Below are positions 16,352-24,757 of a stretch of 64,000 nt of DNA, in pieces. How positions within the stretch are numbered: the stretch's first letter is position 1; each line of letters starts with the position of its first letter. The DNA lies in the NCBI RefSeq assembly GCF_900176345.1, contig NZ_FWXU01000015.1, positions 1 through 64,000 of the forward strand, written 5' to 3'. The position numbers were made by a program, and so were the translations under genes. Source of the DNA: Rhizobium sp. RU36D. Lineage in GTDB: Bacteria; Pseudomonadota; Alphaproteobacteria; Rhizobiales; Rhizobiaceae. The notes under the pieces were generated by a model that saw nothing but the letters and a program-made list of their open reading frames with translations, did no database searches and had not been told where the DNA came from.

Positions 16352-17851
16352 ATGAGAAAGACTGCATTGCTTTGCGCCCTGGCGATGGGCTCTGCGCTAT
16401 CGCCTGCCTATGCGGGGTCTGGCCCCATCAAGGTGGTTCTGGCTGAAGAGGCCGATCTGCTGGAGCCCTGCATGGCGACGCGCTCGAATATCGGCCGTAT
16501 CATCATGCAGAATGTCAGCGAGACGCTGACCGAGCTCGACGTTCGCGGCGGCACCGGCGTGCAGCCCCGGCTGGCAGAGAAATGGGAGCAGAACGCTGAC
16601 GGCAGCTGGCGCTTCCATGTGCGCCAGGGGGTCAAGTTCTCCGACGGTACGGGCCTTGACGCGAAGGACGTCAAGCACAGCTTCGACCGCATCATGAGCG
16701 ACAAGAATGCCTGCGAATCCCGCCGCTATTTCGGCGGCATGACCATCACGCCGACAATCGTCGATGACTATACCGTCGATTTCAAAGCTGATCCGGTGCA
16801 GCCGATCCTGCCGTTGCTGATGTCGCTGGTCACGATCGTTCCGGAAGAGACCCCGCTTGAATTCGTTCGCGAGCCAGTCGGTACCGGACCGTACAAGCTG
16901 ACCAACTGGACGCCCGGCCAGCAGATCGTTCTGACCAGCCGCGACGACTACTGGGGCAAGAAGCCCGAGGTGACGGAAGCGACCTACCTGTTCCGCGCCG
17001 ACCCTGCCGTTCGTGCCGCCATGGTTCAGGCCGGTGAGGCTGATCTGTCGCCGTCGATCTCGCAGCTCGATGCGACCAATCCGGCCACGGACTTCTCCTA
17101 TCTCGACAGCGAAACCGTGTATCTGCGCATCGATCACAACATCGAGCCGCTGAATGATATCCGTGTGCGCCGCGCACTCAATCTTGCCATCGACCGCCAG
17201 GCCTTTATCGGTACCCTGGTTCCGGACGGTGCGATCCTGGCGACCGCGATGGTGCCGCCGCCGACCCTTGGCTGGAACAAGGACGTGAAGGTTCCGGCCT
17301 ATGATCCCGAAGCGGCCAAGAAGCTGATCGAGGAAGCCAAGGCCGCTGGCGTGAAGGTCGATACGCCGATCACCATCATCGCCCGTTCGGCCAACTTCCC
17401 GAACGTCACCGAGATCATGGAAGCGATCCAGCAGCAGTTGCAGGAAGTCGGCCTCAAGGTCGAGCTGAAGTTCGTCGAAGTCGCCGAGCACGAGCAGTAT
17501 TACTCCAAGCCCTTCGCCGAAGGTCGCGGCCCGCAGCTCGTCGCCGCCATGCACGACAATTCGAAGGGGGATCCGTCCTTCTCGATGTTCTTCAAGTATG
17601 CGACCGAGGGCACCCAGTCTGGCTTCTCGGATCCGAAGGTCGATGACCTGATCAAGCGCGCATCCGCGGCCGTCGGCGACGAGCGTCCGAAGCTGTGGTC
17701 GGAACTGATCGCCTACCTGCATGATGATGTCGTCGCTGATGTCCTTCTCTTCCATATGGTCGGCTTCTCGCGTGTCTCCGAGCGCCTGGACTTCAAGCCG
17801 ACCATGGCGACGAATTCCATGCTCCAGCTTTCCGAGATCAAGATAAAGTAA
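16352..17851 (+). CDS. ABC importer periplasmic binding protein (Dpp/Opp family 5)
   Basis: The product has 499 residues. ATG 16352 is preferred because the GGGAGGAGA ribosome site at 16337-16345 ends 6-7 bases before it; the upstream ATG 16346 lies too close. A signal peptide is plain: MRKTALLCALAMG, then SALSPAYA with cleavage after AYA. The mature protein has family-5 features: WEQNADGSWRFHVRQGVKFSDG near residue 75, then DVKHSFDRI, GTGPYKL and NDIRVRRALNLAIDRQAFI. Family 5 binds peptides, opines, oligosaccharides and glycosides, so the ligand must come from context. The adjacent sialidase-fold protein and aldolase suggest a sugar-acid glycoside. A strong hairpin follows the gene at 17889. 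Confidence 0.88.
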   Translation: MRKTALLCALAMGSALSPAYAGSGPIKVVLAEEADLLEPCMATRSNIGRIIMQNVSETLTELDVRGGTGVQPRLAEKWEQNADGSWRFHVRQGVKFSDGTGLDAKDVKHSFDRIMSDKNACESRRYFGGMTITPTIVDDYTVDFKADPVQPILPLLMSLVTIVPEETPLEFVREPVGTGPYKLTNWTPGQQIVLTSRDDYWGKKPEVTEATYLFRADPAVRAAMVQAGEADLSPSISQLDATNPATDFSYLDSETVYLRIDHNIEPLNDIRVRRALNLAIDRQAFIGTLVPDGAILATAMVPPPTLGWNKDVKVPAYDPEAAKKLIEEAKAAGVKVDTPITIIARSANFPNVTEIMEAIQQQLQEVGLKVELKFVEVAEHEQYYSKPFAEGRGPQLVAAMHDNSKGDPSFSMFFKYATEGTQSGFSDPKVDDLIKRASAAVGDERPKLWSELIAYLHDDVVADVLLFHMVGFSRVSERLDFKPTMATNSMLQLSEIKIK

Positions 17852-17888
17852 GTGCCGGGCGGCATCGCCGTCCACTCAACGCAAGTCA

Positions 17889-17911
17889 TGCGGCGGGATG
17901 ATCCCGCCGCA
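17889..17911 (+). terminator. Intercistronic hairpin after the binding-protein gene
   Basis: A perfect 10-bp stem (TGCGGCGGGA/TCCCGCCGCA) with loop TGA is followed by CCGTTTTCTT. It lies 38 bases after the binding-protein stop and 21 before the first permease start. Such elements act as partial terminators or 3'-end protectors, leaving more binding protein than permease. Confidence 0.75.
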
Positions 17912-17931
17912 CCGTTTTCTTCGAGGGCGCC

Positions 17932-18846
17932 ATGCTGAGCTTCATTCGAAAACGCGCCGTGGCCAGTCTGATCTCCCTGATCGGGCTCGTGGTCATGGTG
18001 TTTTTCCTCTCCCGCCTGACCGGCGATCCGGCCGCACTGTTCCTGCCGGTCGAAGCGTCGGAAGAGATGAAGAACCAGTTCCGGGAGTTGCATGGTCTCA
18101 ACGATCCCCTGATGGTTCAGTTCGGCCGCTATGTCGGTGATGTCCTGACGGGCGATCTCGGCGAATCCCTGCGCAAGGCCCGGCCGGCGCTCGACGTTGT
18201 GCTCGAAGCCTTTGTCTGGACGCTTTGGCTTGCCGTCATCACCATGAGCCTCGTGACCGCCGCCGCCATCGTCGTCGGCTCGCTCGCCGCGTTTCGCGCG
18301 GGTGGCTTCTTCGACCGCGTCTCCTCCATCCTGTCGCTTGTCGGTGCCTCGGTCCCCGATTTCTGGCTGGCAATCGTCGCCATCGTCATCTTTGCCGTCA
18401 ACCTCGCCTGGCTTCCGACCTCTGGCACCGGGACGATCTGGCACTGGATCCTGCCGATCGCGGTGCTGTTCGTCCGTCCCTTCGGCATCATCGTTCAGGT
18501 GGTGCGTGGGTCGATGATCTCGGCGCTGTCGTCCGCCTACGTCAAGACGGCGCGTGCCAAGGGGGTTAAATCAACCCCGATCATCTTCATCCACGCGCTG
18601 CGCAATGCCATGCTGCCGGTCATCACCGTGATCGGCGACCAGGCGGCGAGCCTGCTCAACGGCGCCGTCATCATCGAAACGATCTTCGGCTTCCCCGGAG
18701 TCGGCAAGCTGATGATCGATTCCATCCTGCAGCGCGATTTCAACGTGGTGCTGGCGGCGATCCTGGTGACGGCGCTTGCCATTTTCCTCATGAACCTGCT
18801 GATCGACCTGGCCTATGCGCTGCTCGATCCGCGCATCCGGCATTGA
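17932..18846 (+). CDS. ABC importer permease (DppB/OppB type)
   Basis: The product has 304 residues with about six membrane segments (LISLIGLVVMVFFLSRL at the N-terminus, then helices near 100, 135, 175, 235 and 280). The N-terminal segment plus SRLTGDPAALF is the usual DppB signature. The ATPase-contact loop reads AYVKTARAKGVKSTPII, matching the EAA motif (A-x-x-x-G at the end) of type I importers. It pairs with the next permease to form the inner-membrane channel for the binding protein at 16352. Confidence 0.88.
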   Translation: MLSFIRKRAVASLISLIGLVVMVFFLSRLTGDPAALFLPVEASEEMKNQFRELHGLNDPLMVQFGRYVGDVLTGDLGESLRKARPALDVVLEAFVWTLWLAVITMSLVTAAAIVVGSLAAFRAGGFFDRVSSILSLVGASVPDFWLAIVAIVIFAVNLAWLPTSGTGTIWHWILPIAVLFVRPFGIIVQVVRGSMISALSSAYVKTARAKGVKSTPIIFIHALRNAMLPVITVIGDQAASLLNGAVIIETIFGFPGVGKLMIDSILQRDFNVVLAAILVTALAIFLMNLLIDLAYALLDPRIRH

Positions 18847-18856
18847 GGAGCTGACG

Positions 18857-19774
18857 ATGTCGATTGACGCTGCCGTCATTCTGGACGAGCCTCCTTTCTA
18901 CAAGCGCATGTTCCGCATGCTGCTTGCCGACAAGTTTGCGCTCTGTGCCGCCATCTTCCTGCTCATCGTCGTGGTGGTTGCTTTCGTCGGCCCGAGCTGG
19001 CTTGGCGATCTCGCCACCAAGCAGAACCTGCGCGGCCGCAATGCCGCGCCCTTCGATTTCGAAAAGGCCTGGGTCTGGTGGATGGGGGCGGATGCGCTCG
19101 GCCGGCCGCTTTTGGCGCGTATCATCGTTGCGACGCAGAACACGATCATGGTGGCGGCCGGTGCCGTGTTGATTTCGGCTGTGGTGGGAACGGTGCTCGG
19201 CCTCTTCGCCGGGTTTTCATCACCGCGCGTCAGCCAGATCATCATGCGTCTCGCCGACGTCATCATGTCCTTCCCGTCGCTGCTGATCGCCGTCATCGTG
19301 CTCTACATCCTTGGCTCGTCGATCCTGAACCTGATGCTGGTGCTGGCGATCACCCGCATCCCCGTCTATTTGCGGACGACCCGGGCCGAGGTGCTTGAGA
19401 TCCGCGAGCGCATGTTCGTGCAGGCTGCCCGCGTCATGGGAGCGTCGAGCAAGCGCATCCTCTTCCGCCACATCCTGCCGGTGGTCTTGCCCACGCTGAC
19501 GACGCTCGCCACCCTCGACTTCGCCTATGTTATGCTGGCCGAAAGCGCCTTGTCCTTCCTCGGCATCGGCATCCAGCCGCCGGAGATCACCTGGGGGCTG
19601 ATGATCAGCCAGGGACGGCAATACCTTACCAATGCCTGGTGGCTATCCTTCTGGCCGGGTCTGGCGATCATCCTCACGACGATGTCGCTGAACCTTCTCT
19701 CCAACTGGCTGCGGATTGCGCTTGATCCCGTGCAGCGCTGGCGTCTGGAAATGAAAGGCGGCAAGAATGGCTGA
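18857..19774 (+). CDS. ABC importer permease (DppC/OppC type)
   Basis: The product has 305 residues from ATG 18857, which has GAGGAG at 18845-18850. An N-terminal membrane helix (FALCAAIFLLIVVVVAFVG) is followed by the OppC_N region and, after WMGADALGRPLLARI, the G-T-D/A-x-x-G-R-D-like motif. The EAA loop is FVQAARVMGASSKRILFRHILP. ESALSFLGIGIQPPEITWG near the C-terminus is a strongly conserved DppC segment. Its last 8 bases overlap the ATPase gene. Confidence 0.9.
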   Translation: MSIDAAVILDEPPFYKRMFRMLLADKFALCAAIFLLIVVVVAFVGPSWLGDLATKQNLRGRNAAPFDFEKAWVWWMGADALGRPLLARIIVATQNTIMVAAGAVLISAVVGTVLGLFAGFSSPRVSQIIMRLADVIMSFPSLLIAVIVLYILGSSILNLMLVLAITRIPVYLRTTRAEVLEIRERMFVQAARVMGASSKRILFRHILPVVLPTLTTLATLDFAYVMLAESALSFLGIGIQPPEITWGLMISQGRQYLTNAWWLSFWPGLAIILTTMSLNLLSNWLRIALDPVQRWRLEMKGGKNG

Positions 19775-21386
19775 TCACCTGCTCGAAGTCCGCAACCTCT
19801 CCGTCGAGTTCCATACGGCGGTCGGCGTGGTCAAGGCCGTGCGCGGCATGTCCTATCATCTCGATCGGGGTGAAACGCTGGCCATTCTCGGCGAGAGTGG
19901 CTCGGGCAAGTCGGTCTCGTCTTCGGCGATCATGAACCTCATCGACATGCCGCCAGGGCGCATCAGTTCCGGCGAGATCCTGCTCGATGGCGTCGATCTT
20001 CTGAAAATGCCGGCTGCCGAACGGCGCGAGGTCAACGGGCGCCGCATCGCCATGATCTTCCAGGATCCGCTCAGCCATCTCAATCCGGTCTATACCGTGG
20101 GATGGCAGATCCGCGAGGCGCTGACGACCCATGGGACCGATGCCGCCAAGGCGCAGGCCGAGGCATTGCGGCTTCTCGGTCGTGTCGGCATCCCCGATCC
20201 CGAACATGCCCTCAACAAATACCCGCATGAGTTTTCCGGCGGCCAGCGGCAGCGCGTGATGATCGCGATGGCGCTGGCGCTGCGGCCGGATCTGCTGATC
20301 GCGGACGAGCCGACCACCGCGCTCGATGTCACCGTGCAGGCGGAAGTGCTGGCGCTGCTGAAGGAGTTGCAGCGGGAAACGGGAATGGCCGTTCTCATCA
20401 TCACCCATGATCTCGGCGTCGTCGCTGAGATCGCCGACCGTGTCGTGGTAATGGAGAAGGGCGTGCTGGTCGAGGCCGGCTCGGTGCGGGAGGTCTACAA
20501 GAACCCGCAGCATCCCTATACCAGGAAGCTGATCGCAGCCGCCCCGGGCAAGGGCGCTATGCACGAGCCTCTGAAGGGGGCGGAGCCGGTGTTGAGCGTG
20601 CGGGATGTGCGCAAGAATTACGGTGCCTTTGCCGCATTGAAAGGGGTTTCCTTCGATCTGCTCGCTGGCGAGACGATGGCTGTCGTCGGGGAAAGCGGGT
20701 CGGGCAAATCGACACTTGCGCGTATCCTGCTGCGGCTCGATGAGCCGGATTCCGGATCGGCGCTGTGGAAGGGCCGGGACCTGTTCCAGCTGTTGCCGGC
20801 GGAACTCTACAAGCTCCGGCGCGACCTGCAGATGGTGTTCCAGGACCCGACGCAGTCGCTCAATCCGCGCATGACGGTTTACCAGCTGATCTCGGAGGCT
20901 TGGGTCATCCATCCCGACATCCTGCCGAAAGCGAAGTGGCGGGAGCGGGTGGCGGAACTGCTGACCCAGGTCGGTTTGGGGCCGGAGCATATGGGGCGCT
21001 ATCCGCACCAGTTTTCGGGCGGTCAGCGCCAGCGTATCGCCATTGCCCGGGCTCTCGCGCTCGAGCCGCAACTGATCATTTGCGACGAAGCGGTTTCGGC
21101 GCTCGATGTGTCGGTACAGTCCCAGGTGATCGCGCTGCTCGACAAGCTGCGAAAAGAGATGGGCATCGCTTTTATCTTCATCGCCCATGACCTGCCTGTG
21201 GTGCGTGATTTCGCCGACCATGTCATGGTCATGCAGAAGGGTGAGGTGGTGGAACTCGGCACCGTGCGCGAGATCTTCGAGACACCGAAGAAGGCCTATA
21301 CCCAGGCGCTGCTCGCCGCGGGGCTCGATCCCGATCCGGAAGTGCAGGCCCAGAACCGGGCGGCGCGGCTGAGCCGCGCGTCCTGA
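19767..21386 (+). CDS. Fused double ATPase of the ABC importer (DppD-DppF in one chain)
   Basis: The product has 539 residues and carries two complete nucleotide-binding domains. Domain 1 has Walker A GESGSGKS at 42-49, signature FSGGQRQR at 156-163 and Walker B LLIADEPTTALD. Domain 2 has Walker A GESGSGKS at 308-315, a second FSGGQRQR and a D-E-A-V-S-A-L-D Walker B. Such fusions (GsiA/YejF-like) replace separate DppD and DppF proteins. The gene overlaps the permease by 8 bp, so it is translationally coupled and energises the importer encoded at 16352-19774. Confidence 0.92.
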   Translation: MADHLLEVRNLSVEFHTAVGVVKAVRGMSYHLDRGETLAILGESGSGKSVSSSAIMNLIDMPPGRISSGEILLDGVDLLKMPAAERREVNGRRIAMIFQDPLSHLNPVYTVGWQIREALTTHGTDAAKAQAEALRLLGRVGIPDPEHALNKYPHEFSGGQRQRVMIAMALALRPDLLIADEPTTALDVTVQAEVLALLKELQRETGMAVLIITHDLGVVAEIADRVVVMEKGVLVEAGSVREVYKNPQHPYTRKLIAAAPGKGAMHEPLKGAEPVLSVRDVRKNYGAFAALKGVSFDLLAGETMAVVGESGSGKSTLARILLRLDEPDSGSALWKGRDLFQLLPAELYKLRRDLQMVFQDPTQSLNPRMTVYQLISEAWVIHPDILPKAKWRERVAELLTQVGLGPEHMGRYPHQFSGGQRQRIAIARALALEPQLIICDEAVSALDVSVQSQVIALLDKLRKEMGIAFIFIAHDLPVVRDFADHVMVMQKGEVVELGTVREIFETPKKAYTQALLAAGLDPDPEVQAQNRAARLSRAS

Positions 21387-21408
21387 CATCAATCCCCGGA
21401 GACAATCC

Positions 21409-22290
21409 ATGTCCAAAAAAGCCTTTGTCGCGCTCGTCACCTGCTTCAACGAAGACGAAACGATCAATTACGAGGCGACCCGTGCCCAGGTGCGCCGCCA
21501 GGTCAAGGCCGGCAACAACATCATGTGCGCGGGCACCAATGGTGATTTCACCGCGCTGACATTCGAGGAGAAGGTGACACTGGCCGAGGCGGTCGTCGAT
21601 GAAGTCGGCGGCAAGGTCGATGTCATCGTCAATGCCGGGATGCCGGCGACGTTTGAGACCATCAAGCTGGCGAAGGAATTCGACCGCATCGGCGTGACGG
21701 CGATTGCCGTGATCACGCCCTTCTTCATCGCCTGCACCCAGGACGGCCTCATCCGGCATTTTTCGACCGTTGCCGATGCCGTGAAGACACCAATCTATCT
21801 CTACGACATTCCCGCCCGCACCCAGAACCATATCGAGCCTGAAACGGCCCGCAAGCTGGCGGCCCACGGCAACATCGCCGGCATCAAGGATTCCGGCGGA
21901 GCCAAGGAAACCTTGGAAGCCTATCTTGCCGTCTCCCGTGACGTGCCGGGTTTCGACGTCTATTCCGGCCCTGACCATCTCGTGCTCTGGGCGCTGCAAA
22001 ATGGTGCGGCCGGCTGTATCTCTGGCCTCGGCAACGCACTTCCTGACGTGCTTGCGGGCATTTTGAACGGCTATAACAGCGGCGACATCGCCGAGGCCGA
22101 GCGCCAGCAGGCGATCTTCACCGCCTTCCGAACCGACCTTTATGCGTTGGGCTTTGCGCCCGCCATGGTCAAGCGCGCGCTCTACCTGCAGGACGCATCC
22201 GTCGGTGCCAGCCGCCAGCCGGCACTGCTGCCCGATCCGGAGCAGGATGCCAAGATTGCCGAGATTTTGCGGCGGTTCGGCGTAATGTAA
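21409..22290 (+). CDS. DapA/NanA-family class I aldolase or dehydratase
   Basis: The product has 293 residues, the usual family length. The Schiff-base lysine is Lys160 in GIKDSGG, the catalytic tyrosine is Tyr132 in YLYDIP, and the carboxylate-binding GTNGD at 42-46 is in the place of the family GTTGE/GSTGE. Family members condense or cleave pyruvate with aldehydes (dihydrodipicolinate synthase, N-acetylneuraminate lyase, 2-keto-3-deoxy acid aldolases) or dehydrate sugar acids. It is last in the importer operon, so a catabolic pyruvate-releasing aldolase for the imported 2-keto-3-deoxy acid is more likely than lysine synthesis. CGGAGA precedes ATG 21409. A hairpin terminator follows immediately. 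Confidence 0.82.
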   Translation: MSKKAFVALVTCFNEDETINYEATRAQVRRQVKAGNNIMCAGTNGDFTALTFEEKVTLAEAVVDEVGGKVDVIVNAGMPATFETIKLAKEFDRIGVTAIAVITPFFIACTQDGLIRHFSTVADAVKTPIYLYDIPARTQNHIEPETARKLAAHGNIAGIKDSGGAKETLEAYLAVSRDVPGFDVYSGPDHLVLWALQNGAAGCISGLGNALPDVLAGILNGYNSGDIAEAERQQAIFTAFRTDLYALGFAPAMVKRALYLQDASVGASRQPALLPDPEQDAKIAEILRRFGVM

Positions 22291-22310
22291 GCCGCCTGCA
22301 GCGGCTTCTT
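22289..22310 (+). terminator. Rho-independent-like terminator after the aldolase gene
   Basis: A 7-bp stem AAGCCGC/GCGGCTT with loop CTGCA begins within the stop codon and is followed by CTT. The U-tract is short. It marks the end of the importer operon. A second small hairpin, CCCAA-GT-TTGGG, lies at 22315-22326. Confidence 0.65.
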
Positions 22311-22481
22311 GCATCCCAAGTTTGGGTACACGAACATGTGATGGCATCGGCAGGCCTACCCGTGCTCTCATCGCGTGACCGTATGTAACATTTCCTCCTC
22401 GCCAAGCGTATTTGATTTCAGGCTGGGTGTTGCGTGGAATATACCGTGACGCACCAGTCCTTCGCGAGGAAAACGTTCGTC

Positions 22482-23987
22482 ATGGATGATCAAGAGGTCG
22501 TCGCTTCAAATCGCCGATGGACAAGGCCCAAGGGCTTTGACCGGAATCTGGTCGTGATTGGCGCCGGAGCGGCCGGCCTTGTGTCTGCTTATATTGCGGC
22601 GGCGGCCAAGGCCAAGGTCACGCTGGTCGAGGCTCACAAGATGGGCGGCGACTGCCTCAATTTCGGTTGCGTGCCATCAAAGGCGCTGATCCGTAGTGCG
22701 AAACTGGCGCACCAGATGCGCCACGCGGACCGGTATGGACTGGCTGCGGTCGAACCCGTGATACCGTTTTCCGATGTCATGGAACGGGTGCACCAGGTGA
22801 TCGCCCGGATCGAGCCGAATGACAGCGTCGAACGCTATACGGGATTGGGTGTCGAGGTTCTCCAGGGGCATGCTGGGATTGTGAACCCCTGGACCGTCGA
22901 TATCAAACTCCATGATGGCAGGGTGCAGCGGCTGACGACGCGCGCCATCATCATCGCCACGGGTGCCCAGCCTATCATGCCGCCAATTCCTGGTCTCGAG
23001 GCGGTGAGGCCGTTGACCTCCGATAGCCTATGGGACGCTTTGAGGGGGCGGCCCGAGGCGCCGAAACGGCTGGTCTTGCTCGGCGGCGGGCCCATCGGCT
23101 GCGAACTGGCGCAGAGCTTTGCGCGGCTGGGTTCCCACGTCGTGCAAATCGAGATGGCGCCGCGGGTGCTGATGCGCGAAGACGCTGATGTCGCATCTCT
23201 TGTCGAGGCATCCTTGAAGGCGGATGGCGTGCAATTGCTGACCGATCACAAGGCGATCGCCTGCGGCATGGATGCCGGCGAAAAGTGGATCGAGGTCGAG
23301 CAGGATGGCCACAGGCATCGTGTCCCCTTCGATGAAATCATCGTTGCGGTGGGACGTGCGCCGCGGCTTACGGGTTTTGGCCTGGAGGCGCTTGGTATCA
23401 AGACGGATCGGGTGGTGCAGACCAACGAATACCTGCAGACGCTCCACCCGAACATTCTCGCGGCGGGCGATGTGGCCGGACCCTACCAGTTCACACATGT
23501 GGCAAGTCACCAGGCCTGGTTTGCAGCCATCAATGGCTTGTTCGGCGACATCAAGCGCTTCCGGGTCGACTATAGCGTCATACCCTGGGCGATATTCACG
23601 GATCCCGAGGTGGCTCGGGTCGGACTATCAGAAGCCGAGGCGAAGGCGAAGAACATCCCCTATGAGGTGACGCGTTTCGAGCTCGGTGAGCTCGACCGGG
23701 CGGTTGCGGATGGGGCGGGCCATGGCTTCGTCAAAGTGCTGACGGTGCCCGGCAAAGACAGGATTCTCGGCGCGACGCTTGTCGGCGAGCATGCCGGCGA
23801 TCTCATCGCCGAATTCGTGTTCGCCATGAAGCATGGCCACGGTCTCGGCAAGATCCTCTCGACGATCCATATCTATCCGACGCTCGCCGAGGCCAACAAA
23901 ATGGTCGCCGGCCAGTGGCGCCGCAAGCATCTCAATGCCTTCCTGCTGTCGCTGCTTGAGCGGTTTCAAACCTGGAGACGCCGATGA
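22482..23987 (+). CDS. FAD/NAD-linked disulfide oxidoreductase (mercuric reductase-like)
   Basis: From ATG 22482 the product has 501 residues; a GTG at 22434 would add 16. The ribosome site is weak for either. The FAD motif LVVIGAGAAGLVSAYIAAA is followed by GGDCLNFGCVPSKALI, the redox-active C-x4-C disulfide of class I flavoprotein disulfide reductases. Then come NAD-binding LLGGGPIGCELAQSF, GDVAGPYQFTHVASHQ, and the dimerisation domain with HIYPTLAEAN carrying the catalytic-type histidine. There is no N-terminal HMA domain and no C-terminal vicinal Cys pair, so true mercuric reduction is unlikely. It opens a tightly coupled gene set with a phosphatidyltransferase and TVP38 protein, an association seen in many proteobacteria and without a known substrate. 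Confidence 0.8.
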   Translation: MDDQEVVASNRRWTRPKGFDRNLVVIGAGAAGLVSAYIAAAAKAKVTLVEAHKMGGDCLNFGCVPSKALIRSAKLAHQMRHADRYGLAAVEPVIPFSDVMERVHQVIARIEPNDSVERYTGLGVEVLQGHAGIVNPWTVDIKLHDGRVQRLTTRAIIIATGAQPIMPPIPGLEAVRPLTSDSLWDALRGRPEAPKRLVLLGGGPIGCELAQSFARLGSHVVQIEMAPRVLMREDADVASLVEASLKADGVQLLTDHKAIACGMDAGEKWIEVEQDGHRHRVPFDEIIVAVGRAPRLTGFGLEALGIKTDRVVQTNEYLQTLHPNILAAGDVAGPYQFTHVASHQAWFAAINGLFGDIKRFRVDYSVIPWAIFTDPEVARVGLSEAEAKAKNIPYEVTRFELGELDRAVADGAGHGFVKVLTVPGKDRILGATLVGEHAGDLIAEFVFAMKHGHGLGKILSTIHIYPTLAEANKMVAGQWRRKHLNAFLLSLLERFQTWRRR

Positions 23988-24601
23988 TCGATGCGCGGAT
24001 CCTGCCGTTGCAACGGGCGGCCCTGCAGCCTGTCGCGCTTTTCCTGGCGCGCCGTGCCGTCAGGGCAGACACGATCAGCATTGCCGGCTTTCTGCTGGGC
24101 CTTGTCGCGTTTGCCGCGCTTTGTTTCGGCAGCGAATTGCTGGCGCTGTTCTTCATCGCTAGCAACCGTATCATGGATGGACTTGACGGTGCAGTCGCAC
24201 GCATCCAGGGCCCCTCGGATCGCGGGGCCTTTCTCGATATCGCGTTGGATATGGTGTTTTACGCCCTGATCCCGCTCGGATTTGCAGTGCAGGATCCAGC
24301 AGTTTATGCGCTGCCGGCCGCAGTTCTGATTGTTTCCTTTGTCGGGACCGGCTCGTCTTTCCTCGCCTATTCGACGGTTGCGGCAAAGCTGGGCCACAAG
24401 GCGCCTTCATTTCCGACCAAGGGTATCTACTATGTCGGCGGTCTGGCGGAGGGCTTCGAGACCATCGCGGTATTCACGCTGATGTGCATCCTGCCTGAGA
24501 GTTTCTCGATCATCGCCTACAGCTTCGCGGCGCTTTGCGCCCTGACGACCGTGATCCGGTGGCGCCAGGCCTGGGTGGCATTTTCGGGAGACGAGCCATG
24601 A
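23984..24601 (+). CDS. CDP-alcohol phosphatidyltransferase family protein (YnjF-like)
   Basis: The product has 205 residues and overlaps the preceding stop by ATGA. The full catalytic motif D-x2-D-G-x2-A-R-x7-G-x3-D-x3-D is present: Asp65, Asp68, Gly69, Ala72, Arg73, Gly81, Asp85, Asp89. About six membrane helices surround it. The family transfers a phosphatidyl group, or a related phospho-alcohol, from a CDP-alcohol to an acceptor alcohol in the membrane. The short length and company of ynjBCD-like transporter genes resemble E. coli YnjF, whose substrate is not established. It is likely part of the operon starting at 22482. Confidence 0.85.
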   Translation: MIDARILPLQRAALQPVALFLARRAVRADTISIAGFLLGLVAFAALCFGSELLALFFIASNRIMDGLDGAVARIQGPSDRGAFLDIALDMVFYALIPLGFAVQDPAVYALPAAVLIVSFVGTGSSFLAYSTVAAKLGHKAPSFPTKGIYYVGGLAEGFETIAVFTLMCILPESFSIIAYSFAALCALTTVIRWRQAWVAFSGDEP

Positions 24602-24757
24602 GAGCGCAACCATGGTCCGCCGCATTTATGGTCAATGCATCCAAATGCATTGCCTGTAGCCCTCATCTCCCGTCTTCAAGACATCGTGACACCCGATCCT
24701 GCCTTTTCAAGGATAACGCTATCTCGAACGGCGACGAATCGCGCCGGGGGAAAACTG

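Noticed and set aside
16397..17875. A 492-codon open frame on the - strand opposite the binding-protein gene
   Set aside because: It is the antisense shadow of a clear family-5 binding protein with signal peptide; its translation is rich in Arg, His and Asp and has no domain features.
19674..21467. A 597-codon open frame on the - strand opposite the fused ATPase
   Set aside because: Antisense to two complete ABC ATPase domains; a codon-bias effect of high-GC DNA.
22482..23987. Mercuric reductase (merA) and a mercury resistance operon
   Set aside because: The catalytic C-x4-C is present but the HMA domain, the C-terminal Cys pair and merR/merT/merP genes are absent.
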